Source of the DNA: Deltaproteobacteria bacterium
GTDB taxonomy: Bacteria > Desulfobacterota > GWC2-55-46 > JADFVP01
Reading direction: 5' to 3'
Assembly: GCA_024275855.1 (NCBI GenBank)
Contig: JAJRYL010000212.1
Location: 1 to 11,044 of the forward strand
DNA length: 11,044 nt
Both the position numbers and the translations under genes were made by a program. Numbering within the stretch: the first letter of the stretch is position 1; every line of letters begins with the position of its first letter. The notes under the pieces are model-generated. The model did no database searches and was not told where the DNA came from. It was given only the letters and a program-made list of their open reading frames with translations. Positions 4,553 to 11,044 of the stretch are shown piece after piece.

Positions 4553-6766
4553 CTACTGCGATTCAATCTTGCCGCTCAAGCCCGCTACCTTGCCTATTCC
4601 TAACAGGTCGAAGTTCAGAAATACGGCCTTCTCTTCAAGCCTGCGTATATACTTAAGGTGCGCTGTCCAGCACTGTCTTTTATAGGTGATGCCGTATGCG
4701 GCCTCAAGCGATTTATCTGCCGCAAAACTGAAACGTTTGTCGTAGGTAACGCTAAATCTGCTGTTGAGCGCCGTACTGATGTTTGCCTCCAGGTACCGGG
4801 CGCTGTCTTTAACGTATCTGTAGGTGAAGTGTACAAAGTTTTTTTCCGTGCCTTTAAGCAGCAGCGATACGTCGCTGTTCTCTACCCAGCGTTCGTATAC
4901 ATCGAAGACGAGCCTCGAAGTAAGGGTTGACCAGGTTGTAGGCCGCAGTATCAGCTCCGACGTTACGTCGGATAACGGTTTGCGTTTGTCTGTTGCCGAC
5001 GTTACTTTTCTTTTGGCCTCGAATATGTTGAAACTCTGCGAAATATCGAAGTAGAGGTACTCGTGGTAGCGGGTAGATTCTTTTTCGGATATTTTTCCGG
5101 TAAGGTTCGAGTTTAGCGAGTAGGTGATTCTATTGACCTTGCCGACCATGTCGACGGCATCGAATTTAGGGTGGTCGCTCTGGTCTACTTCGGGAGTGTA
5201 GGTATAACTTAACTTCGGCCTGAGCCTGTGCTTTAAGGCGGTCACTCTTTTCCACCCGGGCCGGAAGACCCTGCTGAGGGTCGTAGTAGCGTCGAAACCC
5301 GTAGAGAACAGAAACCGGTCGAAGTACCATCCGGTGGCGAATTTATTGACAACGTAGAGTGTGGCCCTTGGCGATATGTAGGGGGTAAAGTCGAAGTAGT
5401 TGCCGGGTCTTAGCGGTAAAGAGATTTTTTCAGTCACATCGAGCCTGTGGCCCGTGAAGCCTTTTTTTCTTGAAAAGTAGATGTACGAAGAGGAGAGCGA
5501 GATGTAGAACGGGCTGTTCCAAATCCGTTTGCCTGTTGAGGTTAAAGAGATTTCGGGCAGCTTTTTGAATGTCGAGGAGTCGTCGCCAAGCAGCAGGTTG
5601 TCAAAGAGGCGAAGCTGCACTACCAGGCTGTAACCGGACCAGCTCTTGCTTAGAGATACGTTCGATTCGAGGCTTTCAAGGGACTTTGCCTTATTGTCGT
5701 TGCCGAAATCGAGCAGAAATTCGTCGTCGCTAACCAGGTGTATATTCGCTTTAAGCCTGAAGCCGTTATCGAATATCTCGGTATGTTTAAGTTTGAACTG
5801 CCACCTGTTCTCTCCGGCGCTTGCGGGCCTGTTCAGGTTGCCGTTGTTTGCGCGGAAGGTGCGCACCCTCTCCATGTCCTTTTCAGTAAAGTGGTAGAGG
5901 TAGATTTTACCGAAACTGTTTGTAGTTCTTATGTATCGGTACTCGGCGCCCTCGCCTATGCCGCGCGCGGTCTGTATGTCGAGGTAAAGAGTAACGTCGG
6001 TATTTATGGAGCGTGCCCAGAAGAAGCTGTTGTCGAAGATAAAACCTCTAAGCGGCGAGTAACCCGGCTCCGGTTTCAAAAAACCTGTCTGTCTTTTACG
6101 TTTTATAGGAACCCGCAAAAACGGAGTGTACGCTATTGGCACGTCTCTTACTCTAAAGAAAGAGTGCCTGCCGGTTAAATACTGGCCTATCGTCACCTTT
6201 GCGTCGGTAGTAGAGAATGACCAGTCCGGCGCTTTTCCTTTATCGCAGTCGCAGGTGGTGTAGGTCAGGTTGTCGGCCTCGTAGGTTTCGGGGCCGACCT
6301 TCTTGATAAGGTCTCCGGTTATGTAGGTATTTACCTCCGCTTGAAAAAAAAGTGTGCTCTCTTTGAGTATAGCGGTCTTCTCTTTTATGTTGAAGGTTAA
6401 AGAGCCCGCGGTAACTCTGTTGCCTCCTTCGTCGATCATTACGATATTGCCGTAGGCGTGCGCGATATTGGTGCCGGTATTGAGGGTGGCGTTGTCGGCG
6501 CGTATTGTCGTCCCCTTCTGCGCTATTACCACCGAGCCTTCGGCGCTGTAAGTTTTGCTTGATTTGTCGAATACGAGCCTGTCGGCGGTAAGTTCTACAG
6601 GGGCGTCGGAAGAGAAGAAATCCGCAGCCGGGGTTTCGGCGCTAAAAGCGGCGCAGGGAAAAAGAAGGTAGATTAAACCTGCGAGGCAGATAAACAGGCG
6701 GGTAAAGAGGCCTGCGCGGGTGTTATTAAGTCGCAGAGAGAGAGACGCGGGTCTGTGGAAGGCCAT
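4553..6766 (-). CDS. lptD: LPS-assembly outer-membrane protein LptD
   Basis: LptD, with LptE, inserts lipopolysaccharide into the outer leaflet of the outer membrane. The protein has 737 residues. A signal peptide with hydrophobic core LFICLAGLIYLLFP ends at AFSA43. Residues about 55-165 form the periplasmic OstA/LptA-like domain (VELTADRLVFD, YSAEGSVVIAQ). The rest is a beta-barrel rich in alternating aromatic residues. Family marks include TTCDCDKGKAPDWSF (C172, C174), TGFLKPEPGYSPLRGF (227-242), FFWA (248-251), and RQCW near the end (C699). The mature protein has only these three Cys, fewer than the four of E. coli LptD. The start ATG 6766 has no good Shine-Dalgarno and sits in a 16-bp duplication that creates an out-of-frame ATG upstream. 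The stop is TAG. It lies 135 bases after folC, with its own candidate -10. Confidence 0.9.
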   Translation of the reverse strand: MAFHRPASLSLRLNNTRAGLFTRLFICLAGLIYLLFPCAAFSAETPAADFFSSDAPVELTADRLVFDKSSKTYSAEGSVVIAQKGTTIRADNATLNTGTNIAHAYGNIVMIDEGGNRVTAGSLTFNIKEKTAILKESTLFFQAEVNTYITGDLIKKVGPETYEADNLTYTTCDCDKGKAPDWSFSTTDAKVTIGQYLTGRHSFFRVRDVPIAYTPFLRVPIKRKRQTGFLKPEPGYSPLRGFIFDNSFFWARSINTDVTLYLDIQTARGIGEGAEYRYIRTTNSFGKIYLYHFTEKDMERVRTFRANNGNLNRPASAGENRWQFKLKHTEIFDNGFRLKANIHLVSDDEFLLDFGNDNKAKSLESLESNVSLSKSWSGYSLVVQLRLFDNLLLGDDSSTFKKLPEISLTSTGKRIWNSPFYISLSSSYIYFSRKKGFTGHRLDVTEKISLPLRPGNYFDFTPYISPRATLYVVNKFATGWYFDRFLFSTGFDATTTLSRVFRPGWKRVTALKHRLRPKLSYTYTPEVDQSDHPKFDAVDMVGKVNRITYSLNSNLTGKISEKESTRYHEYLYFDISQSFNIFEAKRKVTSATDKRKPLSDVTSELILRPTTWSTLTSRLVFDVYERWVENSDVSLLLKGTEKNFVHFTYRYVKDSARYLEANISTALNSRFSVTYDKRFSFAADKSLEAAYGITYKRQCWTAHLKYIRRLEEKAVFLNFDLLGIGKVAGLSGKIESQ

Positions 6767-6793
6767 AAGGGCTTTCTGCCATAAGGGTTTTCT
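6762..6793. repeat. 16-bp tandem duplication over the lptD start codon
   Basis: GCCATAAGGGCTTTCT (6762-6777) is followed directly by GCCATAAGGGTTTTCT (6778-6793), differing at one base. On the minus strand each copy contains an ATG: the lptD start (6764-6766) and a second ATG at 6780-6782. The 16-base shift puts the upstream ATG out of frame. It opens an 18-codon frame that overlaps the start of lptD and ends in TAA. Confidence 0.75.
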
Positions 6794-6860
6794 GATTGAA
6801 TAGAGTGCGGGGCGGGCTTGACCCTCTCTCCCCGTAAAAGTCTTAATGACGGTTTACGCT

Positions 6861-6866
6861 ATTATA
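6861..6866 (-). promoter_or_regulatory. Possible -10 element upstream of lptD
   Basis: A perfect TATAAT reads on the minus strand, about 95 bases before the lptD start and just after the folC stop. No good -35 hexamer is found 16-18 bases further upstream, so the promoter is only a candidate. It would let lptD be transcribed apart from accD-folC. Confidence 0.4.
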
Positions 6867-6901
6867 CCGAATGACAGAAAGGTAGCATACGAGCCTTTTT
6901 T

Positions 6902-8191
6902 TTACAAGTTCCGTACCCTTTCGGCAAGCCATAACTTAGACTCGCCAAGGGTGAAGATAGAGCCGGTTATTATAATGGCGTCTTTTTTTGTAACTAGCCC
7001 GACCGCTAAGTCGCAGGCCCCGTTAACGCTTTTACTCTTTAAGACCGTACCGTTAAAAGCCAGCTTATCTGTAACGGCGCAAAGCAAACGCGTATCTGCG
7101 GCCCTTGAGCAGGCGGGGCGGGTAAGTATAAGGGTGTCGGCAATCGAGGCGAGGTGACCGAGTATGCCCTTTATATCTTTATCTTCCATAATTCCGGCTA
7201 CTATAACAAGTTTTTCGTAGTCAAACTTCTTTACCTCTTCTACAAGTACCTTCGCAGCCTCACTATTGTGCGCGGAGTCGAGTATGATGTACGGTTTTTT
7301 TTCGGCAACCTCTATTCTTCCCGCCCAATCAACGCTTTTAAGTCCGTCTCTTATCGCTTTAACAGGTTGGGAGAAAGCACGTTTTGCGAGTATGTCGAGC
7401 GCGGCGAGCGCGCACGCGCTGTTGGTTATCTGAAACGCCCCCCTTAAGTTACACCTAAGACCCTTTATTGTACGGGTAAAACCGAAGTAGTCGAAGTAGC
7501 CTGCGCCTTTTTTTGACTGTGCGGCATTAAAATCGGTGCCGTAGTTATATAGCGGCGCTCTCTTTTCTTTGCACTTGGCGCGTATGGCACGCGCGGCGCG
7601 CGCGGAGTTAACGGCGGTAATACATGGCACGCCCTCTTTTATTATGCCCGCTTTTTCGGCTGCTATCTCTTCTATCGTAGTGCCGAGCAACGGCGTGTGG
7701 TCGCGCGCGACATTGGTAATTATAGTTACAAGCGGCTCTATTACGTTGGTAGAGTCGAGCCTGCCTCCGAGACCGGTCTCTATGATAGCTATATCAACTT
7801 TTTTAACTTTAAAGTATTCGAAAGCCATTACTGTTGCGAACTCGAAGAAGGTAGGGTATGGCTCGGTATCATTACAGGCTTTTTTTACCGTATCCGCAAT
7901 CTTTACAACAGAAGAGTCGCTGATAGGTTCAAAAGAGACCCTTATCCGTTCGTTGAACTTTACGAGGTGTGGAGAGGTGTAGAGGCCGCACGAGAACCCT
8001 GCGGCGGTTAAAATCGCTTCGCAGGCGGCGCCTGTCGAGCCCTTGCCGTTTGTGCCGGCTATGTGAATAGCAGGGTACTCTTTGTGCGGGTTGCCGAGCC
8101 TTGCAAGAAGGTCTGTAGTGCTTTTTAACCCCGGGCGTATGCCGAGGTTCCGGAGCGAAAAAAGCTCTTCTATCGTCTCTTTATAATTCAT
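6902..8191 (-). CDS. folC: Bifunctional folylpolyglutamate / dihydrofolate synthase (FolC)
   Basis: FolC adds glutamate to dihydropteroate and to tetrahydrofolates using ATP, in the cytoplasm. The protein has 429 residues, typical for the family. The Mur-ligase-like ATP domain has the P-loop GTNGKGST (46-53), TSPHL (72-76), ETGLGGRLDSTN, and the DHTPLLG motif with the usual following EEIAAEKAGIIK. The C-terminal domain carries WAGRIEV and DSAHN (305-309), ending in ITGSIFTLGE. All key motifs look intact. The start ATG 8191 agrees with the family N-terminus but has only a weak AAGAG upstream. The stop is TAA. The accD-folC order is common in bacteria, but here the two are separated by 467 bases of repeat-rich spacer, so co-transcription is uncertain. 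Confidence 0.93.
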   Translation of the reverse strand: MNYKETIEELFSLRNLGIRPGLKSTTDLLARLGNPHKEYPAIHIAGTNGKGSTGAACEAILTAAGFSCGLYTSPHLVKFNERIRVSFEPISDSSVVKIADTVKKACNDTEPYPTFFEFATVMAFEYFKVKKVDIAIIETGLGGRLDSTNVIEPLVTIITNVARDHTPLLGTTIEEIAAEKAGIIKEGVPCITAVNSARAARAIRAKCKEKRAPLYNYGTDFNAAQSKKGAGYFDYFGFTRTIKGLRCNLRGAFQITNSACALAALDILAKRAFSQPVKAIRDGLKSVDWAGRIEVAEKKPYIILDSAHNSEAAKVLVEEVKKFDYEKLVIVAGIMEDKDIKGILGHLASIADTLILTRPACSRAADTRLLCAVTDKLAFNGTVLKSKSVNGACDLAVGLVTKKDAIIITGSIFTLGESKLWLAERVRNL

Positions 8192-8317
8192 AACGGAAGG
8201 GCTCTTAATTTAGGAGTTTATGAGTGGAAGCGGTAAGGGTGGAGCCGTGAGGTTGAGCGGCAAAAGGGTTTGGCAATTAGTAGCGGTATAAAGAGTATGT
8301 CGTAAAGAGGGTATTTG

Positions 8318-8608
8318 TAAAAGTGAGGCCGGAGATAATAAAATTTTAAGAACGAACCGGATGCCTTTAAAAGTGATGCCGGAGATAATAATACAATTAC
8401 AGAAAATAAACCGTGTGCCCTGAAAATCAGGCAGGTGTCGGGTAAGGTGTAAAGTGTCTCTGGTACGTATGAAAACAACGGCCCGCCTTAAGAAGTAGAG
8501 GCTGTAAAAATCAGGCCGGGGTCGGGTAAAGTGTAAAGTGTCTCTGTACGTATGAAAACAACGGCCCGCCTTAACAAGTAGAGGCTGTAAAGATCAGGCC
8601 GGGGGTCT
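8318..8608. repeat. Decayed tandem repeats filling the accD-folC spacer
   Basis: The spacer 8192-8658 (467 bases) holds no gene I can support. A core of about 21 bases, near TAAAAATCAGGCCGGGGTCG, recurs at 8318, 8368, 8421, 8505 and 8588. The first interval is a 50-bp repeat (both copies contain GCCGGAGATAATAA). The last two are an 84- and an 83-bp tandem repeat that is nearly identical between copies: GTGTAAAGTGTCTCT, GTACGTATGAAAACAACGGC and AGTAGAGGCTGTAAA occur in both. Shorter look-alikes (AGCGGTAAGGG, AGCGGCAAAAGGG, AGCGGTATAAAGAG) lie at 8225-8295. The rest of the spacer (8192-8224, 8609-8658) shows no clear promoter or terminator. Confidence 0.75.
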
Positions 8609-8658
8609 AACTGCAATCCCTGAGCGTGTTTTACCCGTTAGAGAAATTCAGGCAAAGG

Positions 8659-9501
8659 TCAGGTGAGCATGGTTATGAGCTTAGAGAGGGTCTCTTTCAT
8701 ATTCTTTCTCTCTACGATCATGTCTATAGAGCCGTGGTCGAGCAGGTACTCGGCACGCTGGAAACCTTCTGGCAGTTTCTCTCTAATAGTCTCTTTAATT
8801 ACGCGCGGGCCCGCAAAACCGATAAGCGCCTTCGGTTCCGCGACGATAATATCGCCAAGCATGGCAAAGCTTGCCGTAACCCCGCCCATTGTCGGGTCTG
8901 TAAGTACCGAGATGTACGGCAGGCCTGCCTCTTTCATGCGCGCAATGGCCGAAGAGGTCTTGGCCATCTGCATTAAAGAGAGGATACCCTCTTGCATGCG
9001 CGCTCCTCCCGAGGAAGAGAAAAGTATAAGAGGGCACTTGTATTTGAGCGCGGCCTCTACGATGCGCGTTATCTTCTCTCCGATTACCGAGCCCATTGAG
9101 CCGCCCATGAAAGAGAACTCGAAGGCCCCGATCATGACTCTTTTGCCGTTTATAAGTCCCTCGCCGGAAACTATGCCGTCTTTAAGGCCTGTTGACTTTT
9201 GCGAAGCCTTCATTCTGTCGCGGTACTTCTTCAAGTCCTTGAACTCAATCGGGTCTACCGGCTCTATAAACGAGTCGTGCTCCTGAAAGGTACCCGGATC
9301 GATTATAATATTTATTCTTGTGTTGGCTGAAATACGAAAATGGTAATGGCATTTGGGGCAGACGTCGAGTTTCTTTTCAGCCTCTTTTTTGTAGATTATT
9401 CCATTGCAGCTCTCGCACTTGATCCATAACCCAAGCGGGAATTTTTTGGCCTTTTTTTGCGTATTATTGCCTGCAAGCAGGTTTTTCTTAATCCATTCCA
9501 T
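8659..9501 (-). CDS. accD: Acetyl-CoA carboxylase carboxyltransferase beta subunit (AccD)
   Basis: AccD, with AccA, moves the carboxyl group from biotin carrier protein to acetyl-CoA, giving malonyl-CoA for fatty-acid synthesis. The protein has 280 residues, slightly shorter than the E. coli one. The N-terminal zinc ribbon is C29-x2-C32 and C48-x2-C51 (CESC...CPKC). The crotonase-like carboxyltransferase domain shows FEFSFMGGSMGSVIGEKI, SSSGGARMQEG (162-172), LTDPTMGGVTASFAMLGD and AEPKALIGFAGPRVI, all as expected. The start ATG 9501 has AAGGG close upstream. The stop is TGA at 8659-8661. A TATAAT lies about 90 bases upstream. It is followed by folC on the same strand across the repeat-filled spacer. 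Confidence 0.95.
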   Translation of the reverse strand: MEWIKKNLLAGNNTQKKAKKFPLGLWIKCESCNGIIYKKEAEKKLDVCPKCHYHFRISANTRINIIIDPGTFQEHDSFIEPVDPIEFKDLKKYRDRMKASQKSTGLKDGIVSGEGLINGKRVMIGAFEFSFMGGSMGSVIGEKITRIVEAALKYKCPLILFSSSGGARMQEGILSLMQMAKTSSAIARMKEAGLPYISVLTDPTMGGVTASFAMLGDIIVAEPKALIGFAGPRVIKETIREKLPEGFQRAEYLLDHGSIDMIVERKNMKETLSKLITMLT

Positions 9502-9593
9502 AATTACCCTTAGTATATTACACTTTTAAAAGCGTGTCACCCTTCTTTTGGGAGTATTTGCTAAAAACGGCACTTTTAAGCAATTTTAAGGCT

Positions 9594-9599
9594 ATTATA
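9594..9599 (-). promoter_or_regulatory. Possible -10 element of the accD promoter
   Basis: A perfect TATAAT (minus strand) stands about 95 bases before the accD start, inside the AT-rich 161-base gap that separates accD from the HD-GYP gene. The matching -35 region (TTTATA or TTATAT) is poor. No hairpin terminator for the HD-GYP gene is visible in this gap. Confidence 0.45.
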
Positions 9600-9662
9600 G
9601 GGCATTTTCGGGTTTATATAAAATAATAGATAAATAGAAAAATAGAGGTGCCTGTTGTTTGG

Positions 9663-10445
9663 CTAATGCGAAATAATCTCTGTTTTTGTCAGTTTTATGC
9701 TATTTTTCGACCTATTTCTGGTTATTTTGCCCTTTTTCTGGGCACGCACAAAGGCGTTAACCACCGGTCTGTCGAACTGTTTGCCGCTATTTGTCTTCAG
9801 TTCCTTTAAAGCAAGATCTATAGGCAGCCCTTTTCTGTATGGTCTTGTGGTGGTTATTGCGTCAAAGGTATCGGCAACGGAGATTATCCTTGCGATAAGC
9901 GGAATTTTTTTCGTGCCCTCCGGGTAACCGAAGCCGTCTACTCTTTCGTGATGGTAGCGTATGCCGGGTATAACCTTCTTCAGTTGCGGAACGTGCTTTA
10001 TTATCTCAACACCGAGCTTCGTGTGATTATTCATTTCGGAGACTTCCGTATCGGTTAAAGGGGCGTCTTTTCCGAGTATGTTGTCGGTTATGCCTATTTT
10101 TCCGATGTCGTGCAGCACGGCGGAGAGCTTTAGAGTTTCGGTCGTCTCTATATCGAGTACAAGCTCCTCGGCTATGGCAAGCGAGTACTTGAGCACCCTT
10201 TTTGTATGGCCGCCGGTATACGGATCGCGTTTTTCTATAGCTTCGGCCAACGCCTCTGAGGTTGCGTAAAAGGTCTCCTGCACCTCTTCGTAAAGCCGGG
10301 CGTTATCGAGCGCAATAGCTACCTGGTTGGCAAAGAGCTGGAAGAGTTTGAGGTCATCGCTCGTAAAACCGGTTACCCCTATTCTGTTTATCGCCTGAAT
10401 AACGCCTATGACCTTGCCATGTATCTTTACCGGCGCGCAGATCAT
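9663..10445 (-). CDS. HD-GYP domain c-di-GMP phosphodiesterase, C-terminal piece after in-frame TAG
   Basis: This is the downstream part of one gene: the same frame continues upstream through 12 sense codons to a TAG (10482-10484) and beyond. The visible 260 residues begin inside a GAF domain (ICAPVKIHGKVIGVIQAINR, FANQVAIALDNARLYEE). They continue into an HD-GYP domain: GGH80TKRV, H112-D113-IGKIGI, the 'NNHTKLG' His141, H165-H166-ERVDGFGYP175, DTFDAITTTRPYRKG and a C-terminal helix. These are the metal-binding and GYP residues of c-di-GMP phosphodiesterases, and all are intact. The tail is basic (KKGKITRNRSKNSIK). The ATG at 10445 is within the GAF core and has no Shine-Dalgarno, so independent translation from here is doubtful. 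The stop is TAG. accD follows 161 bases downstream. Confidence 0.8.
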   Translation of the reverse strand: MICAPVKIHGKVIGVIQAINRIGVTGFTSDDLKLFQLFANQVAIALDNARLYEEVQETFYATSEALAEAIEKRDPYTGGHTKRVLKYSLAIAEELVLDIETTETLKLSAVLHDIGKIGITDNILGKDAPLTDTEVSEMNNHTKLGVEIIKHVPQLKKVIPGIRYHHERVDGFGYPEGTKKIPLIARIISVADTFDAITTTRPYRKGLPIDLALKELKTNSGKQFDRPVVNAFVRAQKKGKITRNRSKNSIKLTKTEIISH

Positions 10446-10481
10446 GTCGCGGGTATTGAACTTGCTTTTTTGATCGATGCT

Positions 10482-10484
10482 CTA
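10482..10484 (-). other. In-frame amber (TAG) codon inside the GAF domain
   Basis: Minus-strand reading gives ...KDDRFL, TAG, SIDQKSKFNTRD, then MICAPVK... in one unbroken frame. This matches the common GAF pattern D-x-R-F-x-x-x-[VI]-D-x-x-[ST]-x-F-x-T-R-x-[IL]-x-C-x-P. The TAG takes the place of one residue just after Leu, with no loss or gain of bases. A single change from CAG (Gln) or AAG (Lys) would explain it. Confidence 0.85.
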
Positions 10485-11044
10485 AAGAAAACGGTCGTCT
10501 TTCATAACGTCGGGAATAATAACCGGAGCGCCGTTCTTGGCCACCCAGCCCGCTATGCCCTCGCCCATGCCGAGCCGGGTGCGCATAATACGCTTGCCTT
10601 TCGCGCCGAGCGCGACGTCAAAGTAGAGTTCGTTCGTCTTTTCATCGATAAGCAGCAGAGAGCCGGTCTCCGTGCGCATAAGTTTTATAAGCGACTCTAT
10701 GGTTTGCGTGCGGATTTGCCTGCGGTCGAGCGTGGAGGTGAGCAGTACGCCGAGTTCATGAAGCGCGGAGAGGTGATTAACGCGGCTGTCGAGTTCGGAA
10801 AATATTTCTGCGTTAATAATTATAGAAGAAAAATGGCTTACTAATTTCCCAAGCCTTTTAAGGGCAGCCCTGCTCTCTTTTGGCGCCTCATTAGGAACAG
10901 AGAGAACGATAACGCCGCAGACGACCCGTTTGAGCTTAATAGGCACAGACAGGTTTGACTCGGTATACGACTCTTTGTTGTGTTGCGCCTTGCCGGCGAG
11001 CAGGCACTGTTTCGCGGCTTCGCGGTGCATACCTCTTTTGCGCC
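10482..11044 (-). CDS. GAF-domain N-terminal part of the same sensor phosphodiesterase (5' partial)
   Basis: The frame is open to the right edge of the window (codons RKRG lie before the Met at 11030), so the true start is beyond it. The visible part shows the end of one GAF domain (LSVPIKLKRVVCGVIVLSVPNE, then a helix SHFSSIIINAEIFSELD) and a second GAF domain. The second begins LSALHELGVLLTSTLD and runs through ETGSLLLIDEKTNELYFDVALG and GMGEGIAGWVAKNGAPVIIPDV, to KDDRFL and the TAG. GAF domains sense small ligands or light, but the ligand here cannot be told. Read through the TAG, the whole is a GAF-GAF-HD-GYP protein; no frameshift or other damage is seen. As written, ribosomes would stop here and make a catalytically dead fragment. 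The start shown at 11030 should not be trusted. Confidence 0.75.
   Translation of the reverse strand, partial: RKRGMHREAAKQCLLAGKAQHNKESYTESNLSVPIKLKRVVCGVIVLSVPNEAPKESRAALKRLGKLVSHFSSIIINAEIFSELDSRVNHLSALHELGVLLTSTLDRRQIRTQTIESLIKLMRTETGSLLLIDEKTNELYFDVALGAKGKRIMRTRLGMGEGIAGWVAKNGAPVIIPDVMKDDRFL

Noticed and set aside
5738..6178. 146-codon plus-strand frame inside lptD
   Set aside because: lptD on the other strand is continuous and shows family motifs exactly here; the plus frame has no start signal or motif.
8626..8976. 116-codon plus-strand frame opposite the end of accD
   Set aside because: It is antisense to a well-conserved accD region and rich in Arg/His/Cys with no domain; a shadow frame.

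Overview
The window comes from a Gram-negative bacterium. An LptD outer-membrane protein is encoded together with AccD and FolC, alongside a class II (B12-dependent) ribonucleotide reductase and an HD-GYP phosphodiesterase. The protein style (LptD with a C-x-C-D-x-G-K motif, FolE2 rather than FolE, zinc-ribbon/receiver fusions) looks deltaproteobacterial or Desulfobacterota-like, but that placement is an inference. Ile is often encoded by ATA, and TAA, TGA and TAG all appear as gene stops. I see no insertion sequence, phage gene or CRISPR array.

Plus-strand half (1-3478). The 3' end of nrdJ (1-678) is followed by a strong terminator. Then come two small genes: a stand-alone zinc-ribbon protein (959-1195) and a ComFB-family protein (1380-1664). 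Each lies next to a degenerate tandem array with a period of about 38 bp (803-954 and 1687-1930). A strong terminator and a second hairpin close this section. A roughly 280-base leader, whose last 80 bases can fold in mutually exclusive ways, precedes queD and folE2 (2276-3478). These two enzymes make the carboxy-tetrahydropterin precursor of queuosine from GTP.

Minus-strand half (3811-11044). In transcription order the genes are: a GAF/GAF/HD-GYP protein that runs off the right edge and is interrupted by an in-frame TAG, then accD, folC, lptD and an orphan response regulator with an N-terminal zinc ribbon. The two halves converge in a 332-bp spacer (3479-3810). The accD-folC spacer (8192-8658) is full of decayed tandem repeats. 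The lptD start codon lies inside a 16-bp tandem duplication.

How the genes fit together: accD (fatty-acid precursor), folC (folate) and lptD (LPS export) are housekeeping envelope and cofactor genes; queD and folE2 form a pterin/queuosine pair. The HD-GYP protein, the receiver protein and the ComFB-family protein are signalling genes. HD-GYP and ComFB have both been tied to cyclic dinucleotides in other bacteria, so a c-di-GMP link inside this locus is possible but unproven. The points most worth checking are the amber codon in the HD-GYP gene, the two 38-bp arrays, and the possible switch-like leader of queD-folE2.
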